This document shows positions 15,196-23,117 of a stretch of DNA of 32,058 bases, in pieces. The notes beneath the pieces were generated by a model that was given only the letters and a program-made list of their open reading frames with translations, made no database searches and was not told the DNA's origin. A program made the position numbers and the translations under genes. Position 1 is the first letter of the stretch. Every line of letters starts with the position of its first letter. Source of the stretch: an uncultured Anaerovibrio sp. GTDB taxonomy: Bacteria; Bacillota; Negativicutes; Selenomonadales; Selenomonadaceae. Location of the stretch: contig CADACU010000033.1 of assembly GCA_902786545.1 (NCBI GenBank), positions 1 to 32,058 of the forward strand. Direction: 5' to 3'.

Positions 15196-16446
15196 TTATC
15201 CAAAGAATTTCCGTATTCCATTCACAATACCAGTCGCTGCTTTTTTAATACCAGCTTCTGAATTCATCAGTCGCTCCTCTTTTTCATTGGAAATAAACGC
15301 CACTTCCAGCAATATGGCTGGCATAGTTGTATGCTTTACCACATAGAAATTACAGCTTCTTATACCACGATGAGCAGTGGACAAAGTCCCGGTAACACCG
15401 TCAGACACATACTGAGCTAACCGTTGAGACGCCTTGGTTCCCTTGCCGTAATAATAGCCGGTAGTGCCGCTTGGCGTGCTGTTAGTGAAGGAATCCATAT
15501 GAATGGAAATAAAGATATCTCCATCATTGTTATTGGCTATGTCACAGCGGGCCTGCAGCTCCTCCGCATCAGAGGCCTTACTCCGTTTACTGGACACCTC
15601 AATATCCCGATTACGGGTCATAATAACCGTGGCGCCCTCGTTGGCCAACTGCTTTTGCAGCTCCTGGGACACCCGCAGGGTAATACTTTTCTCGGTAACC
15701 CCAGTTGGACCAATGGCCCCCACATCGCAACCGCCATGTCCAGGGTCAATAATTATTTTCTTTCCTTTAATACCAGGCGTAAACACAGGCTCCACTACAG
15801 GAACTACCGCTTCCTCCTTGCCGGTGCCGGCTGGCTCATTGTTATTTTTATCAGCTGGTCTGGCCCCGGAATTTACTGTCCCCTCCTCGTTATCAGGATC
15901 CGTAACAGGGGTTGGGCTTGATGTAGCATCCGTATTCTCACCATTTTTCTTGCCAAAATCTATGGCCGCACCGCCAGACCCCTTTTGGAAATTACCAAAA
16001 TCCAGCACAACTCGGTGACCGGCACTGCCGCCCTTTAATGAAAAGAATTTACGGTTATTCTCCCCCAGTGAGCTTTCCACTACCAGCCGTACCGTATCAG
16101 GGTCATGCTGGGCTATCCGGACGCTTTTCACAAACCGGCTGCCCACTGATATGGTCTTTTTTAAGTCCGGTTTTATCCAAGCACTGTGTACATCAATAAC
16201 AATGCGCTGAGGGTTGCTCAAGACACTGGTATCAAATTTCAATTCCTTGGTGCAGTCAATAACCACCCGGGTATGATCCTTATCAGAGCTGACCCGGACA
16301 TCCTTTATCTCAGCCATAGTGGCCATTCGTTCGGCAAATGTGGCCGCCTGCACTGGCTTTCCGCCCCAAAACACCACAAAACCAGCTAAAAGCAGCATTA
16401 TCATCCAAAATCGCAGACACACGCCTTTAGCTTCTATATTATACAT
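15196..16446 (-). CDS. N-acetylmuramoyl-L-alanine amidase with AMIN domain
   Basis: 416 residues. A signal peptide/anchor (about 8-35, ending PVQAATF) is followed by an AMIN domain (about 45-150; EIKDVRVSSDKDHTRVVIDC) that targets peptidoglycan or septum, a low-complexity Asp/Gly/Glu/Pro linker (155-215), and a zinc Amidase_3 domain. Zinc ligands and catalytic residues are visible: IIIDPGHGGCDVGAIG, FISIHMDSF and LLEVAFISNEKEE. It cleaves the amide bond between MurNAc and the stem peptide in the periplasm. The start at 16446 has GGGGGA 8 nt before the ATG, better than an ATG at 16476. Confidence 0.94.
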   Translation of the reverse strand: MYNIEAKGVCLRFWMIMLLLAGFVVFWGGKPVQAATFAERMATMAEIKDVRVSSDKDHTRVVIDCTKELKFDTSVLSNPQRIVIDVHSAWIKPDLKKTISVGSRFVKSVRIAQHDPDTVRLVVESSLGENNRKFFSLKGGSAGHRVVLDFGNFQKGSGGAAIDFGKKNGENTDATSSPTPVTDPDNEEGTVNSGARPADKNNNEPAGTGKEEAVVPVVEPVFTPGIKGKKIIIDPGHGGCDVGAIGPTGVTEKSITLRVSQELQKQLANEGATVIMTRNRDIEVSSKRSKASDAEELQARCDIANNNDGDIFISIHMDSFTNSTPSGTTGYYYGKGTKASQRLAQYVSDGVTGTLSTAHRGIRSCNFYVVKHTTMPAILLEVAFISNEKEERLMNSEAGIKKAATGIVNGIRKFFG

Positions 16447-16503
16447 AATAAAATTCCCCCAAAAACCAATGTACAAGGCATTTTATCATAGAATTCTGAA
16501 AAA

Positions 16504-17283
16504 TTAAAGCATATTCTTTAGGAAGTCCCTGGTGCGATCCTCCTGCGGATTATCGATAACCTGCTGGGCCGTCCCCTGCTCCACGATGACACCGCCATCC
16601 ATAAACACTACATGGTTAGCCGCCTCACGGGCAAAGGCCATTTCGTGGGTTACTACCACCATGGTCATATGCTCAGCCGCTAATTCCCGCATGGTTTTAA
16701 GCACCTCACCAGTCAGCTCCGGATCCAGAGCGGAAGTTGGTTCGTCAAAAAGCATGATATCCGGCTTCATACAAAGAGCCCTGGCAATGGCTACCCGCTG
16801 CTGCTGCCCACCGGACAGTCGGGCCGGATAACAATCCTTTTTATCCAAAAGTCCTACTTTTTTCAACAGAGCCTCAGCCTCTACAGTAACCTCCTGTTTA
16901 TCCCGCTTCTGGACTAATATCGGTGCCTCCAGAAGATTTTGCAGCACCGTCATATGTGGGAAAAGGTTGAACTGCTGAAACACCATTCCCGTACAGGAAA
17001 GGATTTCTCTGGCTTCCTTTTCCGAAACATACTCCGCCACATTTTCCCCATTATTTTGGGCCAGTATCCGATTCTTAATTTCAATTTTGCCGGTGTCGAT
17101 TTCCTCCAACCGGTTGATGCAACGGAGCAGCGTACTTTTCCCCGAGCCTGATGGGCCAATAATGGCCATAACTTGGCCTTTTTTTAATTCCAAATCGATA
17201 CCCTTTAAAACTTCCAGGGAGCCGAATTTTTTATGTATGTCCGTCAAACGGAGCATTACTTCCTTATTTGTCATATTTTCCAT
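16504..17283 (-). CDS. Polar amino-acid ABC transporter ATP-binding protein
   Basis: 259 residues. All ABC motifs are present: Walker A GPSGSGKST near residue 38, Q-loop VFQQFNLFPHMTV, signature LSGGQQQR near 150, Walker B IMLFDEPTSALDPE, and the H-loop VVVTHEMAF. It is closest in pattern to the GlnQ/HisP type for polar amino acids. The start at 17283 is chosen for GGAGG 7 nt before it. An ATG-initiated frame from 17322 lacks one. The start overlaps the end of the permease gene by 20 nt, so translation is coupled. The cognate binding protein gene lies beyond the IS110 element. Confidence 0.95.
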   Translation of the reverse strand: MENMTNKEVMLRLTDIHKKFGSLEVLKGIDLELKKGQVMAIIGPSGSGKSTLLRCINRLEEIDTGKIEIKNRILAQNNGENVAEYVSEKEAREILSCTGMVFQQFNLFPHMTVLQNLLEAPILVQKRDKQEVTVEAEALLKKVGLLDKKDCYPARLSGGQQQRVAIARALCMKPDIMLFDEPTSALDPELTGEVLKTMRELAAEHMTMVVVTHEMAFAREAANHVVFMDGGVIVEQGTAQQVIDNPQEDRTRDFLKNML

Positions 17284-17932
17284 AATGAGCCTCCAGCTTT
17301 TTAAATCCCCAGGTAAGAACAAAGGTCATAATAAGATAGAATACCGCTGCCACAACAAACGGCGTCATATCAAATTCCCGCTGAACAATAGTGCGGGCTA
17401 CCCGCAACAAATCATTCATGGCCAAAATATAAATAAGGGAAGTATCCTTTACCAAATTGATGGTCTCATTGCTAACCGGTGGCAGAACATGACGAATCAT
17501 TTGGGGGATAACTATACGCTGCATGGTCTGGGTATGAGTAAGCCCCAATGTCTTGGCCGCTTCATATTGCCCCCGGCTGATGGACTGAATACCTGCCCGG
17601 AAAATCTCCGCAAAATACGCAGCGTAATTTAAAGTAAACGCCAATAGGGCCGCTGCAATATCCGGCAACATGATTCCCACCATAGGCAGAGCGAAATAAA
17701 CAAACAGCAGCTGGAGCATCAGTGGCGTTCCCCGCATCAGCCAAATGTAAAACTCCATAAACCGGCTAAGGGGCTTTATTTCGGAAATTCGTCCCAGTGC
17801 CGCCAACAACCCCAGGGGCAGGGATGCTATCAATGTTATAAAGAAAATCTGCAATGTCACCTGGGTACCTTCCAGCATCAGTACCACAGTATTTAGCAAG
17901 TTATCCATAAATATCTCGTATAATCCAATCAT
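17264..17932 (-). CDS. Polar amino-acid ABC transporter permease
   Basis: 222 residues (214 if started at the second Met, 17908). About five membrane helices. The EAA loop that contacts the ATPase is typical of the HisMQ type: QYEAAKTLGLTHTQTMQRIV followed by IPQM, and the MRGTPLMLQLLFVYF segment is diagnostic. The ATG at 17932 lies within a 10-bp inverted repeat (17922-17931 with 17942-17951) and has no ribosome site nearby. The ATG at 17908 has a weak GAG 7 nt upstream. The IS110 element ends about 60 nt upstream of the start, in what should be the gap to the binding-protein gene. Confidence 0.92.
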   Translation of the reverse strand: MIGLYEIFMDNLLNTVVLMLEGTQVTLQIFFITLIASLPLGLLAALGRISEIKPLSRFMEFYIWLMRGTPLMLQLLFVYFALPMVGIMLPDIAAALLAFTLNYAAYFAEIFRAGIQSISRGQYEAAKTLGLTHTQTMQRIVIPQMIRHVLPPVSNETINLVKDTSLIYILAMNDLLRVARTIVQREFDMTPFVVAAVFYLIMTFVLTWGFKKLEAHYGKYDK

Positions 17933-17975
17933 CGATGATGGTGATTGGATTTTCCTTTCTCCCGGATTATCCGGG
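17922..17975. promoter_or_regulatory. Two hairpins in the permease leader
   Basis: AATCCAATCA (17922-17931) and TGATTGGATT (17942-17951) are a perfect 10-bp inverted repeat around the first ATG of the permease, and the palindrome ATCATCGATGAT sits partly inside. A second hairpin CCCGGA/TCCGGG (17961-17966 and 17970-17975) follows. On the plus strand it is followed by TTATTTTTT, while on the minus strand no T-run follows. They may control permease translation or be remnants of the original operon spacer. Confidence 0.4.
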
Positions 17976-18008
17976 TTATTTTTTAACCATCTCTGATATA
18001 CTTACTTT

Positions 18009-18185
18009 GGCGCTGTGGATCTGTACCTATAAAACTACAGCTTTGACTGGTATGAGGTGACTCAGACCACAGCTTTTCGTCTATTACTGTTAATCAGTTT
18101 GTTAACGCTCGACGTTTCTATTTACGTGATTACACAGCCGGATTCTCTGTGGAAGACAACTCTGTGGAAGACAACAGCGCCAATT
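18009..18185 (+). ncRNA. Candidate bridge RNA of the IS110 element
   Basis: Family knowledge: IS110 recombinases use a bridge RNA encoded in the leader, with a target-binding loop followed by a donor-binding loop. Here stem GCTGTGG (18012-18018) pairs with CCACAGC (18067-18073), enclosing an inner stem TACC/GGTA (18024-18027 and 18049-18052). The 3' side of the internal loop, TGAGGTGAC (18053-18061), is complementary to nine bases across the right junction (19503-19511). The 5' side, ATCTG, agrees in four bases with the left flank ATCTC. Further 3', AGTTTGT (18096-18102) is identical to the right end (19498-19504), as a left donor guide would be. I could not find a convincing right donor guide. 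The 5' end follows the TATACT by about 7 nt. The 3' end is a guess. Confidence 0.6.
18146..18175 (+). repeat. Tandem 15-bp duplication in the IS110 leader
   Basis: TCTGTGGAAGACAAC occurs twice in direct succession (18146-18160 and 18161-18175), just before the ribosome site of the recombinase. It may be a recent replication slip or part of the bridge RNA 3' region. Confidence 0.85.
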
Positions 18186-18208
18186 TTTCCTTAAGGAGGT
18201 GTTTCACC

Positions 18209-19384
18209 ATGTCTCTATTCTTTGTTGGAATTGATATTTCCAAGTACAAACATGATTGCTGTATTATCTCTTCAGCTGATCAGCAGGTCGTTTCAAAGTT
18301 CACCTTCAAAAACAATAAAGATGGCTTCTCTGAACTTCTAACTACTCTGCATTCTCTCTCCAATCCCAAGAACATAAGAATAGGGTTTGAATCTACTTCT
18401 CATTATGCCCTCAATCTTGAACTCTTTCTTGAGAAAGCCCACCACAGCTTTATGGAAGTTAATCCAGTTCTCATTTCTCAGTACAAGAAGTCCACTACTC
18501 TTCGCAGAACGAAGACGGACCGTATCGATTGTGAATCGATTGCCTGCTGGCTAATGACCGTAGAGTACAAACCCCATCCAAAAGGATTTTATCATGCTTA
18601 TTCTCTAAAGTCATTAACACGTTTACGGGACAAACTTATACGGCAGCGTTCTTTCTATCTCGTGAAGATCACCAATGTCCTGGATCACACTTTTCCAGAG
18701 TTTAAGCCTTTTTTCAATGAGCACTTCAGCAAGACAGCTCTGTATCTGCTAGAAAACTACGGCTCCGCAGAAAAGATGGCACATATGAATACTGCCTCTT
18801 ATGAAAGGCTATATTCTCTTTCTCGTGGAAAGTTCTCTCCTCAACAGTTCCTTGAACTAAAATCTCTTGCAACCAATACCATTGGCGTAAACAATTCCAT
18901 CTTTGAAATGGAGTTGAATACTCTTCTTACGCTTTATAAGGCTATAGCTGAACAGATATGCATTCTTGAGGCCCAAATAACCGAATTAATCGAAGAAATT
19001 CACCCTCACTACATGTCGATTCCGGGAATCGGGCCAATATCGGCAGCTGTCATCTACGCTGAATATGGAGATATCTCCAACTTCTCAAAGCCATCACAAA
19101 TGTTAGCATTTGCAGGGCTAGAGCCTGGCGTAAATGATTCCGGCACAGAAAGCCACGGTGGAAGAATGGTTAAGCGTGGATCTTCACAGCTTCGTTATGT
19201 ACTGATGAACTGTGCTCTACCATTAATCCGCTTTGATGTAATTTTTGCCGCTTACTATGCAAAAAAACGTTCAGAAGGTAAGCCACACAGAGTAGCCTTG
19301 TCCCATGTCGTCAAGAAGCTTGTCAGAGTAATTTTTGCATTGGAGAGGCAGAACACCGACTTCATACCTCAGTCTCTTCGCTGA
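18209..19384 (+). CDS. IS110-family recombinase (DEDD transposase)
   Basis: 391 residues. The N-terminal RuvC-like DEDD domain has Asp9 (FFVGIDIS), Glu61 (RIGFESTSHY), and Asp104 and Asp107 (RTKTDRIDCES). A coiled-coil region (about 230-265) follows. The C-terminal Tnp domain has the helix-hairpin-helix MSIPGIGPISAAVIYAEYGD (about 269-288) and the catalytic serine in GGRMVKRGSSQLRY (Ser325 or Ser326). All key residues are present, so the enzyme is probably active. The start at 18209 has AAGGAGGTG 8 nt before it. An ATG at 18149 is upstream but lies in the duplicated leader. IS110 recombinases cut and paste through a circular intermediate guided by a bridge RNA. Confidence 0.96.
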   Translation: MSLFFVGIDISKYKHDCCIISSADQQVVSKFTFKNNKDGFSELLTTLHSLSNPKNIRIGFESTSHYALNLELFLEKAHHSFMEVNPVLISQYKKSTTLRRTKTDRIDCESIACWLMTVEYKPHPKGFYHAYSLKSLTRLRDKLIRQRSFYLVKITNVLDHTFPEFKPFFNEHFSKTALYLLENYGSAEKMAHMNTASYERLYSLSRGKFSPQQFLELKSLATNTIGVNNSIFEMELNTLLTLYKAIAEQICILEAQITELIEEIHPHYMSIPGIGPISAAVIYAEYGDISNFSKPSQMLAFAGLEPGVNDSGTESHGGRMVKRGSSQLRYVLMNCALPLIRFDVIFAAYYAKKRSEGKPHRVALSHVVKKLVRVIFALERQNTDFIPQSLR

Positions 19385-19485
19385 CTAATATTGTCTCTCA
19401 TCCGATGCCACCTGAAATACAACTTCTTCAGATGGCTTGTTTGCTGTGCAATTTTCACGATTCATTAAAAATCTTCATTTTTTAC

Positions 19486-19491
19486 TTGACT
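19486..19491 (+). promoter_or_regulatory. -35 half of the circle-junction promoter, IS110 right end
   Basis: TTGACT near the right end has no good -10 at the right distance in the inserted state. When the ends join at the shared TC it comes to lie 17 bp upstream of TATACT at 17997-18002. This arrangement fits known IS110 biology, where excision creates a strong promoter for the bridge RNA and recombinase. Confidence 0.55.
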
Positions 19492-19570
19492 GTTTATAGT
19501 TTGTCACCTCAGTACATTATCATTTTTTCGCTTTACCGTGTCAAAGCACTAAGCCTATATATTTTACATC

Positions 19571-19608
19571 AAAAAAGGGACTATTGCAAACAACACAATA
19601 GTCCCTTT
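19571..19608 (-). terminator. Terminator downstream of the ABC binding-protein gene
   Basis: AAAGGGACTATTG (19574-19586) pairs with CAATAGTCCCTTT (19596-19608), a 13-bp stem. On the minus strand it is followed by TTTTTT, making it a strong intrinsic terminator. It would reduce transcription of the permease and ATPase genes relative to the binding protein, a common design in such operons. Confidence 0.92.
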
Positions 19609-19645
19609 GTACCGCCTCTTGGAGAAAGTCAGTTATTCATCTCCA

Positions 19646-20440
19646 TTACTTTTTGATGGTAATGTCCTTGGCGAACCATTTTTCAGAAATCTTTGCCACG
19701 GTACCATCGGCCTTCATCTCATCAAACACCTTCTGAACCTTATCCCGCAGTTCCTTGTTGTCCTTCTTGAAGGCAAAACCAAACTGGGTTACCTCACCGA
19801 TTACAGTGTCAATAGCAGCAATCTTGTCCGGATGCTTGCTGATGTAATAACGGCCGATAATCTCATCGCCAACCACTGCATCAATTCGGCCATTCTCCAA
19901 ATCCATAAATGCATTGATGAAATCAGGATAATACTTTACTTCCTTCATCGATGCCTTCAAACCGGCCTTGTTTTCAAAATACTCCTCGCTGGTACCACCA
20001 CTCTGGGTACCAATTACCTTGCCTGCCAAATCTGCCTCAGAGGCAATCTTGATATCCTTGCCCTTGGCCACAAATACAATCTGACGGTTATCCATATAAG
20101 GGTCGGAGAAAAGCATATTTTCCTTGCGCTTCTCAGTAATATCAAGTCCGTTCCACAGCACATCTACCCGACCGCTCTGGAGCTCAGCCTCCTTGGAGTT
20201 CCAGTCAATGGCCTTGAATTCCACCTTGCAGCCCAGACGCTTGGAAGCCTCTTTCGCCAAATCAATATCAAAGCCCACAATTTCATTTTTTTCGTCCTTA
20301 AAGCCCATTGGTGGGAAATTATCATCCAAACCAACCACTATAGGCTTATCCGCATCTTTTTTGGCACCGTTGGTACCGCAGCCGGCCAATGCGCCAATAG
20401 CCAACACCAGCATCATACAAATCGCTAAAATTTTTCTCAT
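19646..20440 (-). CDS. Polar amino-acid ABC transporter substrate-binding lipoprotein
   Basis: 264 residues. The lipoprotein signal has a lipobox GALAGC at about residues 15-20 with Cys20, so the mature protein is lipid-anchored. The SBP_bac_3 fold is clear: PIVVGLDDNFPPMGF, IVGFDIDLAKEASKRLG, ELQSGRVDVLWNGLDIT and GTQSGGTSEEYF. The substrate (cystine, arginine, glutamine or other) cannot be fixed from sequence. The start at 20440 has AGGGGAG before it, and the frame upstream has no signal peptide. The gene has its own promoter (20483-20512) and terminator. The permease and ATPase genes lie on the far side of the IS110 element. Confidence 0.95.
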   Translation of the reverse strand: MRKILAICMMLVLAIGALAGCGTNGAKKDADKPIVVGLDDNFPPMGFKDEKNEIVGFDIDLAKEASKRLGCKVEFKAIDWNSKEAELQSGRVDVLWNGLDITEKRKENMLFSDPYMDNRQIVFVAKGKDIKIASEADLAGKVIGTQSGGTSEEYFENKAGLKASMKEVKYYPDFINAFMDLENGRIDAVVGDEIIGRYYISKHPDKIAAIDTVIGEVTQFGFAFKKDNKELRDKVQKVFDEMKADGTVAKISEKWFAKDITIKK

Positions 20441-20482
20441 TTTTCTTACTCCCCTTTTAATATTTTTCCAAAAACTAAACAT

Positions 20483-20512
20483 ATTATACTTTAACTCGTT
20501 AATACTTGACAA
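20483..20512 (-). promoter_or_regulatory. Promoter of the ABC binding-protein gene
   Basis: On the minus strand TTGTCA (20512-20507) and TATAAT (20488-20483) are separated by 18 bp. Expected transcription start is near 20476, giving a short leader of about 35 nt without a riboswitch-like structure. Confidence 0.8.
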
Positions 20513-20645
20513 GATAAAATTAGTAAAATGTTTAAAAATCCCCAGATTTTGGTCCCATTTTATAAATTACCCTGTGACAAGCAGGAAAATCCCCCCACTA
20601 TAGCGAACTTAATTCTTGATATCTATTTAATGGGAGGGCGTGTCT

Positions 20646-21710
20646 GTGAAATCACTTAGCCTTGACGAATTAGAGCCTGGAATGGAGCTGGCTCGTACAA
20701 TATTAAACGACGATATGGTTGTTATTCTGTCTGAAAACACCATGTTGACCAAAGCTCACATCACCAGATTGAAATTTTTGGATGTTCCATTTGTATATGT
20801 AAAAGACGAGTATGAACTGAGTCCAAACTATCAAAATGTTATGGCCATGTTCAACCGCAGCAATGCTTTTGCATCCCAGTACAGGGAGGTTGTCCATGAG
20901 GTAAATGACATCTTTTCTTCCACTTTGACCAACAACCAGATTCCGGCGGAAAAAACCAAGGAGCTGGTCAAGGAAGACCTGATGCCTATGGCCAAGCAAA
21001 GTGGTGCCATTGATTATCTCTATGAATTAAATCATATGGCCAACGATGTGTATAACCACTCTATCCGGGTATCCATTTTGGCCGGTGTTATTGGCAAATG
21101 GATGCTGTTGCCGTCCAGAAAGGTTACCGAGCTGATTACCGCCGGTTTCCTCCATGACATAGGAAAGGTTCACTTTCCTGAACGGCTCCAGTCCCGTCAG
21201 CCCGAAACTTTAAAGGGGGAGGATTTTGAAACATACCTTCACCATACCACGGACGGATACAAGATTTTAGCCACCAGTCCGGATTTATCCGAAGATATTA
21301 AATTGGCTGCCCTGCAGCACCATGAAGCTATGGATGGCTCCGGGACCCCTGATGGCATCAAGGGTGATGCGATCAATATGTTCGCCCGGATTATTGCCAT
21401 TGCGGACCTTTATGATAATATCACCACCGAACGGGAAGGCTTTGTGCGTCAGACTCCGTTTGCGGCTATCGCCCGAATTACTGAGCTGATGTACAGCAAA
21501 CTGGACCCGGAAATCTGTGTGCTGATTTTGAAGCATATCAAGGATGCCTTCCTGGGCTCCACTGTTGTGCTGAACAACGGTCTCACCGGTACCATTCTCC
21601 GCTATCCAAATGATATGGCCATTCATCCATTGATCAAGATTGATCAGGACAATATCATTGACCTTAATGAGCATAGGGGCATAAAGATAGTGGAATACAA
21701 TTCAAAATAA
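20646..21710 (+). CDS. HD-GYP-like phosphodiesterase (cyclic-di-GMP type)
   Basis: 354 residues. The N-terminal part (about 1-100) begins KSLSLDELEPGMELART, a module often preceding HD-GYP domains. The HD-GYP domain spans about 125-300, with VYNHSIRVSILAGVIG, FLHDIGKVHFP, HHTTDGYKIL and HHEAMDGSGTPDGI. The GYP tripeptide is GTP here, so activity on c-di-GMP is likely but not certain. The C-terminal 50 residues form a small beta-rich tail. The GTG at 20646 is preferred to the GTG at 20640 because GGGAGGG (20632-20638) is only 1 nt from the latter. A role in motility or surface switching is plausible given the flagellin gene in the window. Confidence 0.9.
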   Translation: MKSLSLDELEPGMELARTILNDDMVVILSENTMLTKAHITRLKFLDVPFVYVKDEYELSPNYQNVMAMFNRSNAFASQYREVVHEVNDIFSSTLTNNQIPAEKTKELVKEDLMPMAKQSGAIDYLYELNHMANDVYNHSIRVSILAGVIGKWMLLPSRKVTELITAGFLHDIGKVHFPERLQSRQPETLKGEDFETYLHHTTDGYKILATSPDLSEDIKLAALQHHEAMDGSGTPDGIKGDAINMFARIIAIADLYDNITTEREGFVRQTPFAAIARITELMYSKLDPEICVLILKHIKDAFLGSTVVLNNGLTGTILRYPNDMAIHPLIKIDQDNIIDLNEHRGIKIVEYNSK

Positions 21711-21761
21711 CATTTTGTGATTATATAAATCCTTTGTGTGTGTTTAATAAGGAGGTATATT

Positions 21762-22310
21762 ATGGCTAAGTTTGTTTGCAGCGTTTGCGGTTATGTCCAC
21801 GAAGGGGATGCTCCACCGGATCAGTGCCCTATCTGTAAGGTGGGCCCGGAAAAGTTCAACAAGGTGGAAGAGGGTTCCCAACAGCTGGCCGATGAGCACA
21901 AGCTGGGTGTAGCTCAGGGTGTTGACTCGGAAATCGTTGATGGACTGAAGGAAAACTTCACCGGTGAATGCACCGAGGTGGGTATGTATCTGGCCATGAG
22001 CCGGGTAGCTGACCGGGAGGGTTATCCGGAAATTGCCGAGGCATTTAAGCGGTATGCCTTTGAAGAGGCGGAGCACGCCGCTAAATTTGCGGAATTATTG
22101 GGAGAAATCCTCACTGACAGTACCGAAAAGAATCTAAAAATGCGGGTAGATGCTGAGTTTGGCGCCTGTGAAGGCAAAAAGAAGCTGGCCGTTCACGCCA
22201 AGAAGCTTAATTTGGATGCCATCCATGACACCGTTCATGAAATGTGCAAAGATGAGGCCCGCCACTGCAAGGGATTTGCCGGTCTCTTAAAACGGTATTT
22301 CGGAAAATAA
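21762..22310 (+). CDS. Reverse rubrerythrin (N-terminal rubredoxin, C-terminal diiron domain)
   Basis: 182 residues. An N-terminal rubredoxin-like iron site (CSVCGY...CPIC, residues of about 5-25) comes before the ferritin-like diiron domain, with ligands in [28 protein letters not shown] and [11 protein letters not shown]. Classical rubrerythrin has the opposite order. Reverse rubrerythrins of anaerobes reduce hydrogen peroxide and oxygen with NADH-linked partners in the cytoplasm. An AAGGAGG lies 6 nt before the ATG at 21762. The ATG at 21738 has no ribosome site. It is followed by a bidirectional terminator. Confidence 0.95.
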   Translation: MAKFVCSVCGYVHEGDAPPDQCPICKVGPEKFNKVEEGSQQLADEHKLGVAQGVDSEIVDGLKENFTGECTEVGMYLAMSRVADREGYPEIAEAFKRYAFEEAEHAAKFAELLGEILTDSTEKNLKMRVDAEFGACEGKKKLAVHAKKLNLDAIHDTVHEMCKDEARHCKGFAGLLKRYFGK

Positions 22311-22322
22311 ATACTACAAACG

Positions 22323-22369
22323 AAAAAGTCTGGGAATGTGTTGTCACACTTTCCCAGACTTTTATTTTT
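22323..22369. terminator. Bidirectional terminator between rubrerythrin and recO
   Basis: A long stem AAAAGTCTGGGAA/TTCCCAGACTTTT with inner pairs GTGT/ACAC spans 22323-22363. T-runs on the plus strand and the A-run on the left side suit both converging genes. Confidence 0.9.
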
Positions 22370-22376
22370 CGCCCAA

Positions 22377-23117
22377 CTAACCTATCTGTTGGATAAACTT
22401 CAATGATTTCATCGGCTTTCCCAAAATATGATACAGGTATTTGAGCAGCAATTCCTCTGCCTGCATCATAATTTGTCCATTGACTGTAAAGGATGGTTTG
22501 TCCTGCCAGCTCAGCTTCAACAACTGACCGATAAACACCCGCATCGCTTCCGGATAATCCAGCATATCCCGGTCATCATCCTGCACCATATCCCGGGACA
22601 CTGCGCCACCGGCTTCAATGGAAAAATAAGCATCCCCAGCTATTTCATCGTTACTTCGTATACACCGTTCGTAGGAAAGCTGCATTCCCGAATATTCCAG
22701 CAGCTGATACGCCGCTGCCAAAGCGCCAATCCTTGGATTGCGAGTACCAAAGGACGCAAATATCTCCAACAGCTTGTCATACATATCTCCCTGTGGGAAT
22801 CGCTCTACTGCCAAATTAGTAGCCAGCTCAGCCACAAAAGCTCCATAGGCCATGGCCGAAAAATCTGCACTCATAGTCTTGTTGGCCTGCTTTAGTGTCG
22901 CCTGCCGCACGGTATCCAGGCGCTCTCCCTTGGTAAGCTGAACACTTACCTCATTAAACATTTGTAAAGCGCCAGCCAATGGGCTTTTGGGCCGACGACA
23001 GCCAAAGGCAGTAGCGACGATCTTTCCATGTTCCTTCGAAAGCAGGGTTACAATTTTATCTGCTTCGCCCCAGTTCTTCACCCCAAGCACCAAGGCATCT
23101 GTCTGATACTGTGCCAT
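22377..23117 (-). CDS. recO: DNA repair protein RecO
   Basis: RecO loads RecA at gaps during recombinational repair, with RecF and RecR. 246 residues, normal size. The N-terminal OB fold has YQTDALVLGVKNWGEADKIVTLL and AFGCRRPKSPLAGALQMF, typical of the family, and the helical C terminus follows. The zinc-type Cys cluster seen in many members is reduced to a single Cys (YERCIRSN). The start overlaps the era stop by one base (TAATG), so translation is coupled. Confidence 0.95.
   Translation of the reverse strand: MAQYQTDALVLGVKNWGEADKIVTLLSKEHGKIVATAFGCRRPKSPLAGALQMFNEVSVQLTKGERLDTVRQATLKQANKTMSADFSAMAYGAFVAELATNLAVERFPQGDMYDKLLEIFASFGTRNPRIGALAAAYQLLEYSGMQLSYERCIRSNDEIAGDAYFSIEAGGAVSRDMVQDDDRDMLDYPEAMRVFIGQLLKLSWQDKPSFTVNGQIMMQAEELLLKYLYHILGKPMKSLKFIQQIG

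Larger units (their letters stand above)
17992..19505 (+). mobile_element. Complete IS110-family insertion sequence
   Basis: About 1.5 kb with a single intact recombinase gene and a 5' leader of about 215 nt, the normal IS110 layout. No terminal inverted repeats or long target duplications are seen, as expected for this family. The ends are set by inference: dinucleotide TC occurs at 17992-17993 and at 19504-19505. Joining the right end to the left end there gives TTGACT (19486-19491), a 17-bp spacer and TATACT (17997-18002), the promoter that forms in circular IS110 intermediates. It separates the binding-protein gene of an ABC operon from its permease gene. Confidence 0.8.

Noticed and set aside
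18146-18175. Target-site duplication of the IS110 element
   Set aside because: The two copies are adjacent within the leader and do not flank the element.
20441-20482. Amino-acid riboswitch or T-box in the leader of the ABC binding-protein gene
   Set aside because: The leader from the promoter to the start is about 35 nt, too short, and shows no conserved motif.
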